Assembly (NCBI RefSeq): GCF_028372415.1
Contig: NC_092875.1
Span: 405,803,239 to 405,867,238, forward strand
Length of the DNA: 64,000 bases
Origin: Notamacropus eugenii
Taxonomy: Eukaryota; Chordata; Mammalia; Diprotodontia; Macropodidae
Reading direction: 5' to 3'
The notes under the pieces are model-generated. The model was given only the letters and a program-made list of their open reading frames with translations, was not told the origin of the DNA and ran no database searches. This document shows, piece by piece, positions 43,700 through 55,455 of this stretch (the first letter of the stretch is position 1; the number at the start of each line of letters is the position of its first letter). A program made the position numbers and the translations under genes.

Positions 43700-43878
43700 T
43701 AAGGAGATGAAAGGAGCAGGTTTGGAGTCAAGAGACCTACATTCATATCCCGTGTCTGTTGCCTACTATTTTTCTTTCCTTTAGTAAGTCACTTATCTTC
43801 CATGGGCCTCAGTTTCCCCATCTTTAACATGTGGGGTTTGGACTCAATGGCTTTTGAGTTCCCCTCTAGATCTAGCCT
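43700..43878 (+). repeat. MIR
   Basis: 'ggtttggagtcaagagacctacattcatatcccgtgtctgttgcc' and 'gggcctcagtttccccatctttaacatg'. Confidence 0.8.
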
Positions 43879-44139
43879 TTCCACCTTTGGTGTCCACCTG
43901 TCACCCAACTCTCACAAATAGCTCCAAGAAGCTGTAGCAAGCTCAGCAGCCACACTCCCAGAAAACCATCCCCACTGACAGGTTACAGACAGGCCTCAAA
44001 CCCATCTGTGAGTGAGGGCAGTGTCTAACCCAAGCAGGTAAAGACTTTCCCCTGCAGAATGGGCAGATGAGAATAATTTGTTCCAACAGCCATGAAGGCA
44101 GCTGAAGCAGGCACTGTGGAGTGTTTAGAAATTGGTCAG

Positions 44140-44300
44140 ACACGGAAGACACCAAGGTCATCCACTTCATCTCAGGCCATCGCCAGTCATCTTGACTTTT
44201 GTCTTGCCGCTGGACTTTGAGGACTCTTGAAGAGAGAGTGAGGTTGACAACTTTGTGCAACTCTGCCTTGCTTAAATCCAATTCATAGGCAAGTCAATCA
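44140..44300 (+). mobile_element. family C element, diverged
   Basis: 'caaggtcatccacttcatctcaggccatcgccagtcatcttgac' and 'gactcttgaagagagagtgaggttgacaactttgtgcaactctgcctt' follow the family order. It ends at 'caattcataggcaagtcaatc', short of the usual terminus. Confidence 0.65.
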
Positions 44301-44703
44301 TTGATCCTATTCTAAATGATAGAAGAGCAACAGATTATATAATAAAAAATAATTTTACTGATTTTCTCTTCCACAGTAGGTTTATTATTCTCTACCACAA
44401 TTTTGTACGGGGATAATGGTGGAATTAGAGCATGAAATTAAGTTTAGTCAAAACTCAGGTTAAACGAAATGAAAAATGTTGGCATTACTTTGTCAGAATT
44501 AAGTCTTCCTTTCATTTAGCAAATGTAGAATATGGAAAAAATCACCCAAAAAAATTAATTTTGGAGGGTGATTAGGCCTTAGGAAGCACAAAGGAAAATG
44601 AGAAGAGAAGGTCTGTACATGACAAAGTTTGTTAATCATTGGCTGGTGGTTGTGTGGGAGAAATTTCCTTGAGAGTACAAAGAATCTCATCTACCAGCAG
44701 ATC

Positions 44704-45170
44704 TGCATGAATTTAGCTAAAATAAAATGAGTAGACAAATTGAAAGGAAAAATGAATTTATTAGGATTCTAGGGAAGAGTCTTGGACTGGTAGCAGGTTA
44801 AGCTGTCTAGAGTGCAGATTTGGCTTATATATCTTTTTCAGGCCTGTTTATTAGGCATGCCAATCAGCAGCACTCAGTGACATTTGAATTGACCAATGGG
44901 ATACAATTTGTCCCTGCAGGAAACTGATCTGGAAAGTCTCTACTTATGTTCTGGATCCTGTGCAATTAGGTTTGGGGTATTTGGCCTAAGCAGGATGGAG
45001 GTGGTTGTGTCAGGTTTTGCTATTTAGCCTGAAGCAGAGTAGGGTCAGTTCAGTCTAGTTTCAAGAATTTATCTTGCAGCAGATTGGAATGGAAAAGGGA
45101 GGAGGGGATTAATTGTCAATTCAGCACATTTGGATAACAAGGTTATTTTTTCCCCTCCATATCTAGAACA
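44704..45170 (-). mobile_element. probable solitary LTR of an endogenous retrovirus-like element
   Basis: Read on the minus strand, LTR-like signals appear in order: an inverted CCAAT (44891-44900), a TATATAA box (44831-44825), then AATAAA (44762-44757), about 65 bases apart. Candidate ends are TG and CA, but a clean target duplication was not found and the ends are estimates. No gag, pol or env sequence is attached on either side. The plus strand keeps 'gaccaatgggatacaatt' and 'ggcttatatatctttttc'. Confidence 0.45.
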
Positions 45171-45239
45171 TCAAAAATTTGGATTTGAACCTTAGAATCA
45201 TTGATTGATGATATTTTGGGACATTAACTGTATCATCTG

Positions 45240-45540
45240 CATAAATCAATGACATTTATTAAGTATCTACTAAGTGCCAGACACTGTACTACCATCTGAG
45301 GATAGAAAGCAAGGCAAAAAATTGGTCTCTGTTCTGTAGGAAGGAGTTCACGGTTTGATGGGGAAAACCATATGTGGACAAGATATATACAGAATAAATT
45401 AGAAGTAATCTCAGAGGGAGGGCAGCAAAATTAAGGAGGGCTGGCAAAGGCTCCTTGCAGAAGGTGGTACTTGATCTGAGATTTGAAGGAACTAGGGGAA
45501 GTCAGGAGGCTGGGATGGAGAGGGAGAGAGATCCAAGCAG
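45240..45540 (+). repeat. ancient interspersed repeat
   Basis: 'tcaatgacatttattaagtatctactaagtgccagacactgtact', 'ggaaggagttcacggtttgatgggga' and 'ggtggtacttgatctgagatttgaaggaac'. Confidence 0.6.
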
Positions 45541-47344
45541 GTGGACTATTTCTATCTGTCTCCAAGCATTTCCACAGGCTGTTTGCAAAGATAAAATGAT
45601 TTAAAATAGGTCAAAACATTTTAAGATCGAATAAATAAAATTATAGGAAAAATCAGCTTCTAATGATTATATTTGTGGTTTCTCCCCTAAGTTCAGTTAT
45701 TTGCATTTTGTTATTGCTACCATTAAAAAAACATTTATTAAAAAATTGTTGAACGAAGAGGCCAAGGCTTCTCCACCACTAATGTTTATGTTTCTCCTTG
45801 TTAAGGAGCAGTGGTGGAACAACCTCACTGTTTTCCTTGGTCGATATGGAAAACTAAGTTCTTTCAAGCAGTATTCTTTGGAAGGGTCCTGCATCAGATA
45901 GCAGCCCCATCAGATACTGCGGAGAAGGCCTCCCTCAGGGAACTGTGTTCTTTCCAAAAGGACATTTCATTGATTCTCTTTGTATATTTAACTGGGCTGG
46001 AACTTTCCATGTCTAATCTTCCTAAGGATACATCGCAGCCATGACTTATATTCTGCTGTTTTTTCCATCGGCTTGGTGGTGGTGTCATTGAAGAGAGAGT
46101 CTGGCATTGTGTGAGTTAAGAATGTCTTCAGATGGCGGACGTTTATGGAGTGTTTCCATCAGGGTGCTTGTTTACTTTGGCCCAAGTCCAGGACACCAAG
46201 CTAGCCCGAGATGGCTGTTTCTGACAAGAGCACAATGTTTGGCCAGTCAGCTCACCAAGCACCTAGTCCATTTATTTGTGCCCAGCACTGGGGCAGCCTG
46301 GAAGCAGACACAAGAAAAGAATGTTAGTGAGGCAAACATCTTGCTCTTTCTGTCCAGAGAGAAAGACATCTAGGTAGCTTCTAAAGAAACAAGCACAAAT
46401 GTCCAGCCAGCCCCAGAAGTCCTATCTTGACTTTCCCACAAAGTTCAAAAGTTACTTGGTCAGTCACTCCCTCCCTCCACCACCCTTTGTGCCCCAACAA
46501 TTTAATCTGCTCTGCTTGTAGCTTCCTAGATGGTTTAAAAACGAACCTTGGATTCAGTGTGGGTAACTATTTTTTTAATGGAGGGGTTTTTCTTTCTTTC
46601 TTTTTTTTTAAAAAGGAGAAGGGGATGGTAGAGAAGTTTTGGCATCAAATCAAAACACCAATTACCCATGCAATTGACTTCATCTCCATGACAAACTTTA
46701 AATCCCAGTTATTTACTAACAGAGGGCAATGATAGCTCCTGGCTGCTCCTCTGGTGGGGCTGGGAGCCTGGTGCTGGCCGAGTTTTCCTATTGTAAACTA
46801 AATTTGCCGGGGCTCTTTCTAGCTCAGCTGTAATAATATTCTAAGAGATGAAAGTTCTACCAGAGGCTTTCAGCCTGGGAGGAAGTTTGGTTTGGCTGGT
46901 CTTTGTTCAGAGAGGAAAAGGAGAGGTTTTATATTTTTTCCTCTGGGTTCTGTGCCTGTTTTGAATTTAACTGGTCTTTGTACAGCCCTAAATTATTTAG
47001 ATGTCAAAGAAATGCAATCTCACATGTTGATTACAACCATTAGTGAGTCTCAAAGTCCCTGGATTTACCTTGGGATTGTTTCTGTATCATTTACATCTCT
47101 GTCGGATTTTAATTGTTGAGGACAGCGCCAGTGAGGTCACACCTACAGGGACAGTAGCAAGTTAAAAGAGTTGCATTAAAAAAAATTAAAACTTTTGCAA
47201 TGCTAGTATTAATATGTGATGCAAAGGGTTTACTTTCTCAGATCTGTCCTCAAGGCTGACTCCCAGAGCAGTGGCTAGAAAGCTTCTATAAGAATATCCT
47301 CTTATAGTAGTAGATCTAAAGATCTATCTAATCTCAAAGCCAAC
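45541..47344. other. 1.8 kb repeat-free block, possible conserved noncoding elements
   Basis: This is the longest stretch without a recognisable repeat. It includes a forkhead-like TGTTTACTTTGG near 46167-46180 and distinctive blocks at 45700-46090 and 46740-47260. All frames are short, on both strands, and overlapping (for example 45697-45894 - against 45701-45901 +). A distal enhancer is plausible; I see no exon structure. Confidence 0.3.
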
Positions 47345-47545
47345 CAAAGGTGATACAGTGAAAAGCTTTAGCTTCTGGATAAATCTGAGTTCAGAATCTT
47401 GTCTTAGACACTTAGCTGTGTGACCTTGGACAATTCACTTAGCACTTCTTATTACCAATTTCCTAATCTGTAAAATGGACATAATAAATGAGATAAGCAA
47501 AATTCCTTTGTAAACCTTAGAGCCTATACTAATGCAAGCTACTTT
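47345..47545 (+). repeat. MIR
   Basis: 'gtcttagacacttagctgtgtgaccttggacaattcacttagcac' and 'tttcctaatctgtaaaatggacataat'. Confidence 0.8.
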
Positions 47546-47834
47546 ATTTTTTCAAGTAAGTTCAATACATTTCCTGTGTTCCGATCCAGCTTACACATTT
47601 TGATTGATTAGAAAGAGATTTGTGGCTTTCTGCATTCACATTAATGGGGGGGGGGGTGATTGACTTCAGAGGCATCCAGGAATTGTCCACACACTTGTTT
47701 CAAGCATAAGTTTAATTGATTTCTCCCACCCTTTACACAGGTATAAGACCTGTAATAGGTGACATATGTTTTCATTAACCAAGAGAGGAGAAAGTATCCA
47801 GGAAGGAAAGAGGATCAACAGTGTCAGATGCTTT

Positions 47835-48532
47835 GTTCAGTTATTTTCAGTCATATCTGACTTTTCATGATCCCATTTGGGGCTTTCTTGGCAAAGATAC
47901 TAAAATGTTTCCCCTTTCCATCTTCGGCTCATTTTGTAGATGAGGGAACTGAGACAAACGGGTAATTGACTTGCCCATTGTGACACAGCTAGGAAGTATC
48001 TGAGACCAGATTTGAACTCAGGTCTTTCTGATTCCCACTTTTCATAATCCCAGGTAGGCAAGACTATGGTTTTCCATGTAACAATGTATAGCCAAGTGAG
48101 TTAGACTATCAACAAAGCTGAGTGCCAAAGAATCAATGCTTCGAATTGTGATGCTGGAGAAGACTTTTGAGAGTCCCTTGGCCGGCAAAGCGATCAAATC
48201 AGTCAATACTTAAAGAAATAAATTCAAGCTATTCACTGCAAGGACAAATACTTTGAAAAGATAGCACCTATTGGAAAAGACTCTGATGTTGCAAAAGATT
48301 GAAGGCAAAAGGAGAAAGGGATGGCAGAGGATGAGATGGATAGATAGTGTCATAGAAGCCAAGAACATGAGTTTGGACAGACGTCAGGAGATGGTAGAGG
48401 ATGAAAGGGCTTGGTGTGCTCTAATCTATGAGGTCACAAAGAGCCAGACATGACTGAAGGATTGAACAACAATAACAATTTCCTGACCTCAGGCCTGGCA
48501 CTCTGTCCACTGTGCCACTTCGCTGCCCTAGC
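47835..48532 (-). mobile_element. Mar-1-type SINE, interrupted by a BovB-type LINE end
   Basis: The left part (47835-48036) runs from the reversed tail to 'ttgaactcaggtctttctgattccc'. The right part (48479-48532) resumes 'tcctgacctcaggcctggcactctgtccactgtgccac'. The LINE fragment lies between. Confidence 0.85.
48037..48478 (+). pseudogene. BovB/RTE-type LINE, 3' end of ORF2
   Basis: The DNA keeps 'gctgagtgccaaagaatcaatgctt', 'gagaagacttttgagagtccctt' and 'attggaaaagactctgatgtt', close to the known BovB 3' end. The frame 48271-48453 reads EKTLMLQKIEGKRRKGWQRM, then RWIDSVIEA and a stop after TKSQT, the end of the RTE ORF2 protein. The DNA ends with 'gagccagacatgactgaaggattgaacaacaa', the same tail as in the Mar-1 SINEs. 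The insert is 5'-truncated (about 440 bases of 3 kb or more). The flanks TTTCTGATTCCC (48025-48036) and TTTCCTGACCTC (48479-48490) may be a decayed target duplication. Confidence 0.85.
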
Positions 48533-48824
48533 TGTCAAATGGTACAGAGGGTTCAAGACAGATGAGGTTTATTACAAGGTCAAAAAATATGGCAATGAAA
48601 ACTTCATTGGTAAGTTTAAAGTGAGCAGTTTGAATAAAAAGTCAGTATAATGAGGAGACCAAGAATGTGGGGGACTGGAAGGATAATCATGTCCTCTGAA
48701 AAAGGGGGCAATTCAGAAGTAGGCTATGTTTGGGGGGAAAGTTAATGTAATGAGATCCAAAATCAGATGGCAACGCATCTATTCCTTCTTATTCTGTTTT
48801 ATTCACTATTTCCCACTGAAAAAA

Positions 48825-48871
<47 letters not shown>

Positions 48872-50174
48872 GGGGAGGGGGAGAGATACAGTTGTTACTT
48901 TCTGACCCAGGACACAGAGTAGATATCCATGGCAGCTACTCTGCTCCAGGGGCAGGATATGGTAGAAGAGGGAACATGGAGATTTAATCTAGATGCCTAG
49001 ATTGAAATGATAATTTATAACCACCCTAAGAGGCCAGGGGCCAGTGCCCAATGCACTGGAGGTCTTTGAGAGGAGGGGGCAGAGTGGAAGAATGTTGAGT
49101 TACAACAGCTAAAAGTGGGTGGTAAGGTTGTATTGGTAACAAGTCCTCTACTGTCTCTCATGGGGAGGGTAGGATTCAACCTATATTCCCAATCTCCAGT
49201 TTTTTGATCACCATTGGGTTCAGGCTACAGCTCTCCAAGGGAACCCTGGCCCCTCATCTGGGAAACCACTGACTTCAGAGATTGCAGGATCTGGAGGATC
49301 CCAAGGTTTATAGTTTCTTAATAAAATGTAATTTTCAAATAAGTCACTTCTCCCCAAAGGACCTACTGTCCTGACACTGTCAGTAGCAGAGGGGTTAAAA
49401 CAGATTTCTTTTGGCGACCCAATGATTCTTAAAATGCTTGCTTAGAACTTGTCTTGTATGCCTCTGAGAACATGGACTTTATCATGGAAACATTTGTTGT
49501 TTGACTTGAAATTCAGGAGAAAAATTAGTAATTTCTATAAAAACCTCTAGGATGGAAATGACTTTACAAAATTCCACACACTTGATTCATCAAGCATTTT
49601 ATTTGTGTATCAACAAACAATTAGTACTCAGGCTCAGAATATTAAAGGGAACAGAAAATATCTTGGATACATGAAACAGGGGAAGGTTTTGTTTGTTTTT
49701 TCTTTTTCTAATGACTAAACCCTTTGCTCTTTATTCATCCATTCCTGCTGTTATGAAAAGAAGGCATTAATATTGTCTTCTCCTCCTTCCCTCCCCCAAT
49801 CCAGGTCAGTCCTGGGCAGCAATAACCTTAACCATTGCACTGAATGTGTGTGTGTGTGTGTGTGTGTATGTGTGTGTGTGTATGTGTGTTTTAAAAGAAG
49901 ACAGTCCCAGCTGTGTTAAACTGTACAATGGTCCTGTGATGAAGGCAAAGAGCATTGTGTGGGCTCACCCAGACTGAACAAAAGCTCCCAGAGCTGACAG
50001 ACTAATATAGTGATCTATGTTACCATACAACTCTCAGATTGCTAAATCCAGCTTCCTGTCTTGCCCATGTTGAGCCAAGATATTAAAGTTCTATGTAGTA
50101 ATAATAATATTAAGGGAGAATTAAAAAAATGTCTTTTGTTTCTCCTCCCTGTCCTGTATAGAAAACTAGAAGTT
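48533..50174. other. no gene seen; two (GT)n microsatellites
   Basis: (GT)n occurs at about 48824-48868 and 49845-49892. The rest looks single-copy, with no frame of interest. Confidence 0.4.
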
Positions 50175-50412
50175 CATGTAATAATATTAATAGATAATAT
50201 TTGTACGATTCCTTGAAAGTATTGAAGCACTTTAAATAAATGATCTCATCTGATTTTCAAAAGCTACTAGGGAGGGACTATTATTATCCCCATTTTAAAC
50301 ATATGGAAACTGAGGCTGAAAGGTTAAGTGATTCGCCCCAGGACAAAGGTAGGTTTTGTATTCAGATCTTCTTGACTGCATCCTATCCCACCATTGATTA
50401 TGTCACCTACCT
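50175..50412 (-). repeat. MIR, near full length
   Basis: 'ataatatttgtacgattccttgaaagtattgaagcactttaaataaatgatctcatctgatttt' and 'attattatccccattttaaacatatggaaactgaggctg'. Confidence 0.85.
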
Positions 50413-50634
50413 GCCTGTAGGAGTACCTTGCTTACACCTGGCTCTTGCCCTGTTATTGTCAGAGCCTGAAAGACCTTTAAAAGGTTGTCTCTTTTTAAGA
50501 TACAGTGGAACCCCTTTATAACACAGTCCTGAAGTGGTAGCATGAAAACCTTTGCTGGTAGTCTATGACTACCCTTGTTTCTACAAGTTTTTATTTGGCA
50601 GTTCCATTTTTGGGAAGGTGGTTCATGGGAAGAA

Positions 50635-51042
50635 TTGTGATGGACTAGATTTGGAGTCTGAGTTTCGTGCGACTAGTTAATTTGCAGGCATTTTTCAGTT
50701 GCGTCCAACGCTTTGTGACTCCATTTGGTAGAGGTACTGGAAATGGTTTGCCATTTCCTTCTCCAGCTCATTTTACAGATGAGGAAACTGAGGCAAACGG
50801 GGTTAAGTGATTTGCCCAAGATCATACAGCTAGTAAGTATCTGAGGCCAATTAAACCCAGAAAAATGAGTCTTCCTGATTCTAAACCCAGTGCTCTATCC
50901 CCTGCACCACCTACCTGCCCTGTGCAACTGGGCAAGTCACCTAAACTAACTGGGCCTTAGTTTCCTCTTCTGTAAAATAAGAGGGTTGAAGTAGGTGGTC
51001 TCCAAAATTCCTTCCAGTCTTAAATCTATGATTTTATGATAT
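50635..51042 (+). repeat. MIR, split by a Mar-1 SINE at 50683-50920
   Basis: Left part 'tggactagatttggagtctgagttt'; right part 'caactgggcaagtcacctaaactaactgggccttagtttcctcttctgtaaaata' and 'aattccttccagtcttaaatctatgatttta'. Confidence 0.7.
50683..50920 (-). mobile_element. Mar-1-type SINE
   Basis: Reversed tail 'ttttcagttgcgtccaacgctttgtgactccatttgg' to reversed head 'ccctgcaccacctacctgcc'. Confidence 0.88.
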
Positions 51043-51484
51043 TAGGGACTCATGGCTACATTGGATAATGAATTGACCCTGATTTGGATTCCTACAAACT
51101 ACCCAAAGCCAGACCTTATACAAAATGGACTCCAATTCAAGTGTTTGTTCATATTTCGATTTAAATATCATTATTATCATTACTAAAAAACATCTATCTA
51201 AGTTTTCTATAACGGAAGGCAACACTTCCACCATGTATAGGCATATACATACAGGGAGACCATGTGCTACTTCCCTTTCGTCCTGGTTCAATAGACCTGC
51301 CACAACATACATGAGAACGTTAAGACTCACATTGTTCTAGAAATAAACCAAGATTGCTGAGGCTCTTTCCAAATGTGCCATCTCTAGCAAAGAGCATCAC
51401 AGAACCTCCCAAACTTTGAATACCCAGATCCAAAGGAAGCTAGGAAAGAAGGGCATAAAATTTCTTTCACATTTGGGGGCTCTA
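51043..51484. other. no gene seen
   Basis: Opposed frames 51034-51330 (-) and 51125-51340 (+) overlap, so neither is persuasive. Confidence 0.35.
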
Positions 51485-52090
51485 AATGATTATCTATCCA
51501 GTCCAATTCGACAAAACATTTGCACCATGCTTAGTACAGCTGGGGCATTGTATCAGGTCCCTGGACCAAAAGAACAAAAACCTTCCAATGATCTCTGCCC
51601 CTAAGGAGCTTATACTATAGGAAGGTGGCAGCAGGTATACAGGTGCACAGATGTTTGATAATTTGTGGAGGGAGAGAACATGAAGAAATTGAGGGAAGCT
51701 AGATTGTGGGATATGAGGAAAAGGGGGTGGGTTCCAGATATGAGGGACAGCCAGTAAAAATGACTAGAGTTGTCTTATTTAAGGAACAACAAGGAAGCTA
51801 ATGTTCCTGGATGGCCAGATACTTGGGGTGTAAGGAGACTGAAAAAGTAAGAAGGGATTGGGTTATGAAAGGTTTTAAAGGCCAAACAGAGGATTTTATA
51901 TTTGATCCTAGAGGTAACGGGGGGCTTCCATACTTAGCTGAATGGGGGTGGAGGGTCAAGTCTGACGTAGTCAGATTTGTGTTTTAAGAAGATCATTTTG
52001 GCTACTGAGTGGAAGATGATCTAGAGTGGGGAGAGACTTGAGGCAGGGAGAGAGGAGATGCAGGTTGGTTTATATGTAGTGAAGGGGACA
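51485..52090 (+). repeat. ancient interspersed repeat, long copy
   Basis: 'ctctgcccctaaggagcttatactatag', 'ttatgaaaggttttaaaggccaaacagaggattttatatttgatcc', 'gtagtcagatttgtgttttaagaagatcattttggctactgagtgg' and 'agagacttgaggcagggaga' give the internal order of this family. Confidence 0.65.
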
Positions 52091-52486
52091 ATATGGAGTC
52101 TTTACTCTGACTGGTATTGTATGCGTATACCCTGTCCTTCCTTTAGGAAAAGGATCTAAACGGAGCTGTTAAATTCTGATTTGAACCCTGGGACCAGTAT
52201 GTCCTAACTCTAGAAATCAACCATTTGCACAAGTTACAAGTTATTTTTTAATCTAAACAAAGAGCAAGGGAATAAAGGGAGACAACAGCATGCTTTGATA
52301 CTTTAATGATCCTGGGATATCATCATCATTATCATAGCTGTTTTCACTAAATGCCTCACCTATTCCCCTCTCCCTCTTCATATATCTGATAGGAGCCTGA
52401 AGATGGTAACTATATTTAGTACACTTATTATTGAACCCTGGGATGGCCAGAGGGTTGGACAGAACTCAAAGGAAAGGAAGTTGGTG
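52091..52486. other. no gene seen
   Basis: No feature recognised. Confidence 0.35.
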
Positions 52487-52672
52487 AAGTGAGCACTGGT
52501 TAAAGAGTTGAAAGACCTATGATCTAGTCCTGGCTCACTATTAACTAACTAACTGTGTGACCTGGAGGAAATAATTTTATTTTTTCAGGATTTGGTTTTT
52601 TTACTGGCAGAATCAGCAGACTGAACTAAATGATCTATGAGGTCTCTTAACAGCTCTAAAATCTTATAAAAC
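52487..52672 (+). repeat. MIR, diverged
   Basis: 'tcctggctcactattaactaactaactgtgtgacctggaggaaat' and 'gatctatgaggtctcttaacagctctaaaatcttat'. Confidence 0.65.
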
Positions 52673-53520
52673 TAAACTCCTAGATCATTTATAAACTGGA
52701 TAATCATTCCCAAATTTTCAGGAGACTAAGCCATTCCTCTGATTGTTGTCTACCAATAAAACAATTTTTAATCCCCCCAGTGAATGTTTGCCATTAGTAT
52801 ATGTAGGGTAAGGTTCTTATAACTACTGGATAACAATTCATCCTGAGAAATTTATAAGCTATTTCTTTCTCCCCTTGCCTCTGTGTTTACCTACCCTTAA
52901 ATTCCCAGGACTGTACAGGCCTCTCTCACCTCATCCAATTTTCCACATGGCAAGTGTCCTAGCCCACCAACTAATGAAACGACCTTCAGCAGGACTCAAG
53001 TACCAGTGGCATATCCAAGCAAGCCAACCTCTAATTAAGGAGAACCTGATCCCAAAGCCAAGCTCAGTGTCTCAGACATGAGATAGCCAAGAGTTTCATG
53101 TGGCTCTTGTGTACGGTTATCAGATCAAGAAGGCTGGTTTGACCTTGACTGTAACACAAAACTTGTAATTACAATGCTTTCTTTTTCTCTCCACAGCCCA
53201 AGTAAAATGCCACAAGCACCCCAGCTTCAGCTACTAGGAGAGAATTTGCCCTTGGTTCGGATTGCCTTGTCCTTGTATCCAAGGGTAGAAAACAGCTAGT
53301 TTTTTATTTTTATTTAATTCTACCCTTACTGTGGGAATCAATATTAGGGAGTAGCAGTTGTGATTTATCTCCTAAAACTCTTCTGTTTGTGGATAGAGCA
53401 GATCATTCATTCATTCACTCACAGGATTATTTACTCAACACATTAGCATCATCATCATTATCCCCTCAAAGCCCAACCCATCATCCAAGGTGGAGCAGGG
53501 AAGGTAACAGAAACAAAGTA
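52673..53520. other. single-copy block with a strong splice-acceptor-like sequence
   Basis: At 53177-53196 there is a polypyrimidine run ending ccacag. The third frame after it stays open for 33 codons (53198-53299, MPQAPQLQLLG within it) to a TAG. A frame at 52875-53081 (+) is also open. No donor or recognised protein supports an exon. Confidence 0.2.
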
Positions 53521-54078
53521 AGGGTATGTCAGCCAAAGTGACTAAAGTAGGGACTCTGGTTGCCCTAAGAGTACTATGGTAACTGTGGAGATCCAGAAGG
53601 ATCTCTAAAATGCTGGTCAGTTAGAGGCCTTTAATATGACTGATAAGGTCATATCAAATGGAACCAGTCAATGATCAATTCTAGGAGTCTAATAAATAGA
53701 CAGGGCAGCATAGAGTAGGACAATGGAACAAGTGGCACATAATATTAACAGAAAATGAGAAATCACAAAAGGCATCTAATAGCACCCCTTCATATTCTGG
53801 TACCAGAAGAAAGCAAAACACAACAGAACAGATTGGAAATAGCCCCAGCTAGTGAAAATGCTTCATTCAGATGGTGCTGACCACTGAAGGAGGCAAACTA
53901 TGGTTGCACACAAAATGGACTGAAGACATCAAATCTCTTGTGATGCATAGTATAAATTGTCAAAGAAACGCACCCGGTTCTAGATGAAGGTCAGTATGCT
54001 GGGGTTTTTTGCTTTGTTTTTTGTCAGTGGCATCCTCATATTCAACTGTGTATTGCAAATTGATATAGGGCAATCAGT
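53521..54078. other. unassigned old sequence next to R4-type LINE
   Basis: AT-rich and free of common repeats. It could be an upstream part of the R4-type LINE whose RT lies at 55.6-56.6 kb, but I could not match motifs. Confidence 0.25.
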
Positions 54079-54095
54079 CAGATGATTCAATTCTT

Positions 54096-55082
54096 TTTTT
54101 TAAAGTTAATTTATTTTTAGTTTTCAACATTTTCTTCCATAAATTTTAAATTTTCCCCCTCCCTCACCCCTCCCTTCCCAAGATGCCCTGCAATCTGATA
54201 TAGGTTTTAAGCATATGTTCCTATTAAGCATATTTTCATGAGTCATGCTGTATAGAAGAATTGCAACGAATGGGAGAAACTCAAGAAAGAAAAAGCAAAA
54301 CAAAAAAGAAAATAGTATGCTTCAATCTGAATACCATCATGAGTGTGAGTGCTTTGGAATTGTTTTAGGTCTTTATGTTGCTGATAAGGGCTAAGTTGAT
54401 CAAAGTCGGTCATCCCAGACGATGGCTGTTACTGTATACAATGTTCTGGTTCTGCTCACTTCACTCAGCATCAGTTCATATAAATCTTTCAGGTGTTTCT
54501 GAAACACATTTCTTCTAGCACAATAGTATTCCATTATGTTCATATACCGCAGCTTGTTCAGTCATTCCCCAATTGATGGGCAACCCCTCAATTTCCAGTT
54601 CTTGGCCATCACAAAGAGAGCCGCTATAAATATTTTTGTACATGTGAGGCCTTTTCTCATTTTTCTGATCTCTTTAGAATATAGCCCTAGAAGAGCTATT
54701 GCTGGGTCAAAGGGTATGCACATTTTTGTAGCCCTTTGCACACAGTTCCAAATTGCTCTCCAGAATGGCTGGATCAGCTCACAGCTCCACCAACAATGAG
54801 TTAGTGTACCAACTCTCCCACATCTTCTCCAACATTTATCATCTTCCTGTTTTGTCACATTAGCCAGTCGGATAGGTGTGATGTAGTACCTCAGAGTTGT
54901 TTTTATTTGCATTTCTCTAATCAATAGTGATTTAGAGCATTTTTTATGTGATTATAGATTGCTTTAATTTCTTCCTCTGACAACCGCCTGTCCATATACT
55001 TTGACCATTTATCAGTTGGGGAATGACTTATATTCCTGTAAATTTGAATCAGTTCTCTGTATATCTTAGAAATGAGGCCTTT
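54096..55082 (-). pseudogene. 5'-truncated L1, ORF2 C-terminus and 3' UTR
   Basis: The minus-strand frame 54924-54562 reads MIREMQIKTTLRYYITPIRL and then CWRRCGRVGTLTHCWWSCEL, the conserved C-terminal Cys/His-containing end of L1 ORF2 protein. A stop follows CPSIGE where the family has Trp. Downstream is a 3' UTR ending in an A-rich tail (T-run at 54091-54100). The flanks CAGATGATTCAATTCTT (54079-54095) and CAGATGACTCCATTCTT (55083-55099) are a 17-bp target duplication with two mismatches. Only about 1 kb of the L1 was inserted. Confidence 0.92.
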
Positions 55083-55214
55083 CAGATGACTCCATTCTTA
55101 AACCTAGATTAGGTTAAATGAGTAAAAAATGAGGAGTTACTTAAATATGAAAAAGGAAAATAATAAAGAACTTGATGTCATTGAATATCTATATTAACAC
55201 AAACTTGAGAAAGG

Positions 55215-55450
55215 GGCTATAAAAATTAAATAGATGGGTAGAGATGGGACTTGGAGTCAGGAAGACTCAAGTTCAAATTCTGCCTCTGCCACTAGCTGTG
55301 TGATTCTGGGCAAGTCCCTTAACCTCTTTCAACCTCAGTTTTCTCTTTTGTAAAATGGAAGTAATAATGGCTCCTCTCTCACAAAGTTGTTGGAGCATCA
55401 CTTGAGATAACATATGTAAAATGCTTTGCAAGTCTTAAGAAGATATATAA
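55215..55450 (+). repeat. MIR, near full length
   Basis: 'gacttggagtcaggaagactcaagttcaaattctgcctctgccactagctgtgtgattctgggcaagtccctt' and 'aaaatgctttgcaagtcttaag'. Confidence 0.92.
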
Positions 55451-55455
55451 ATGCA

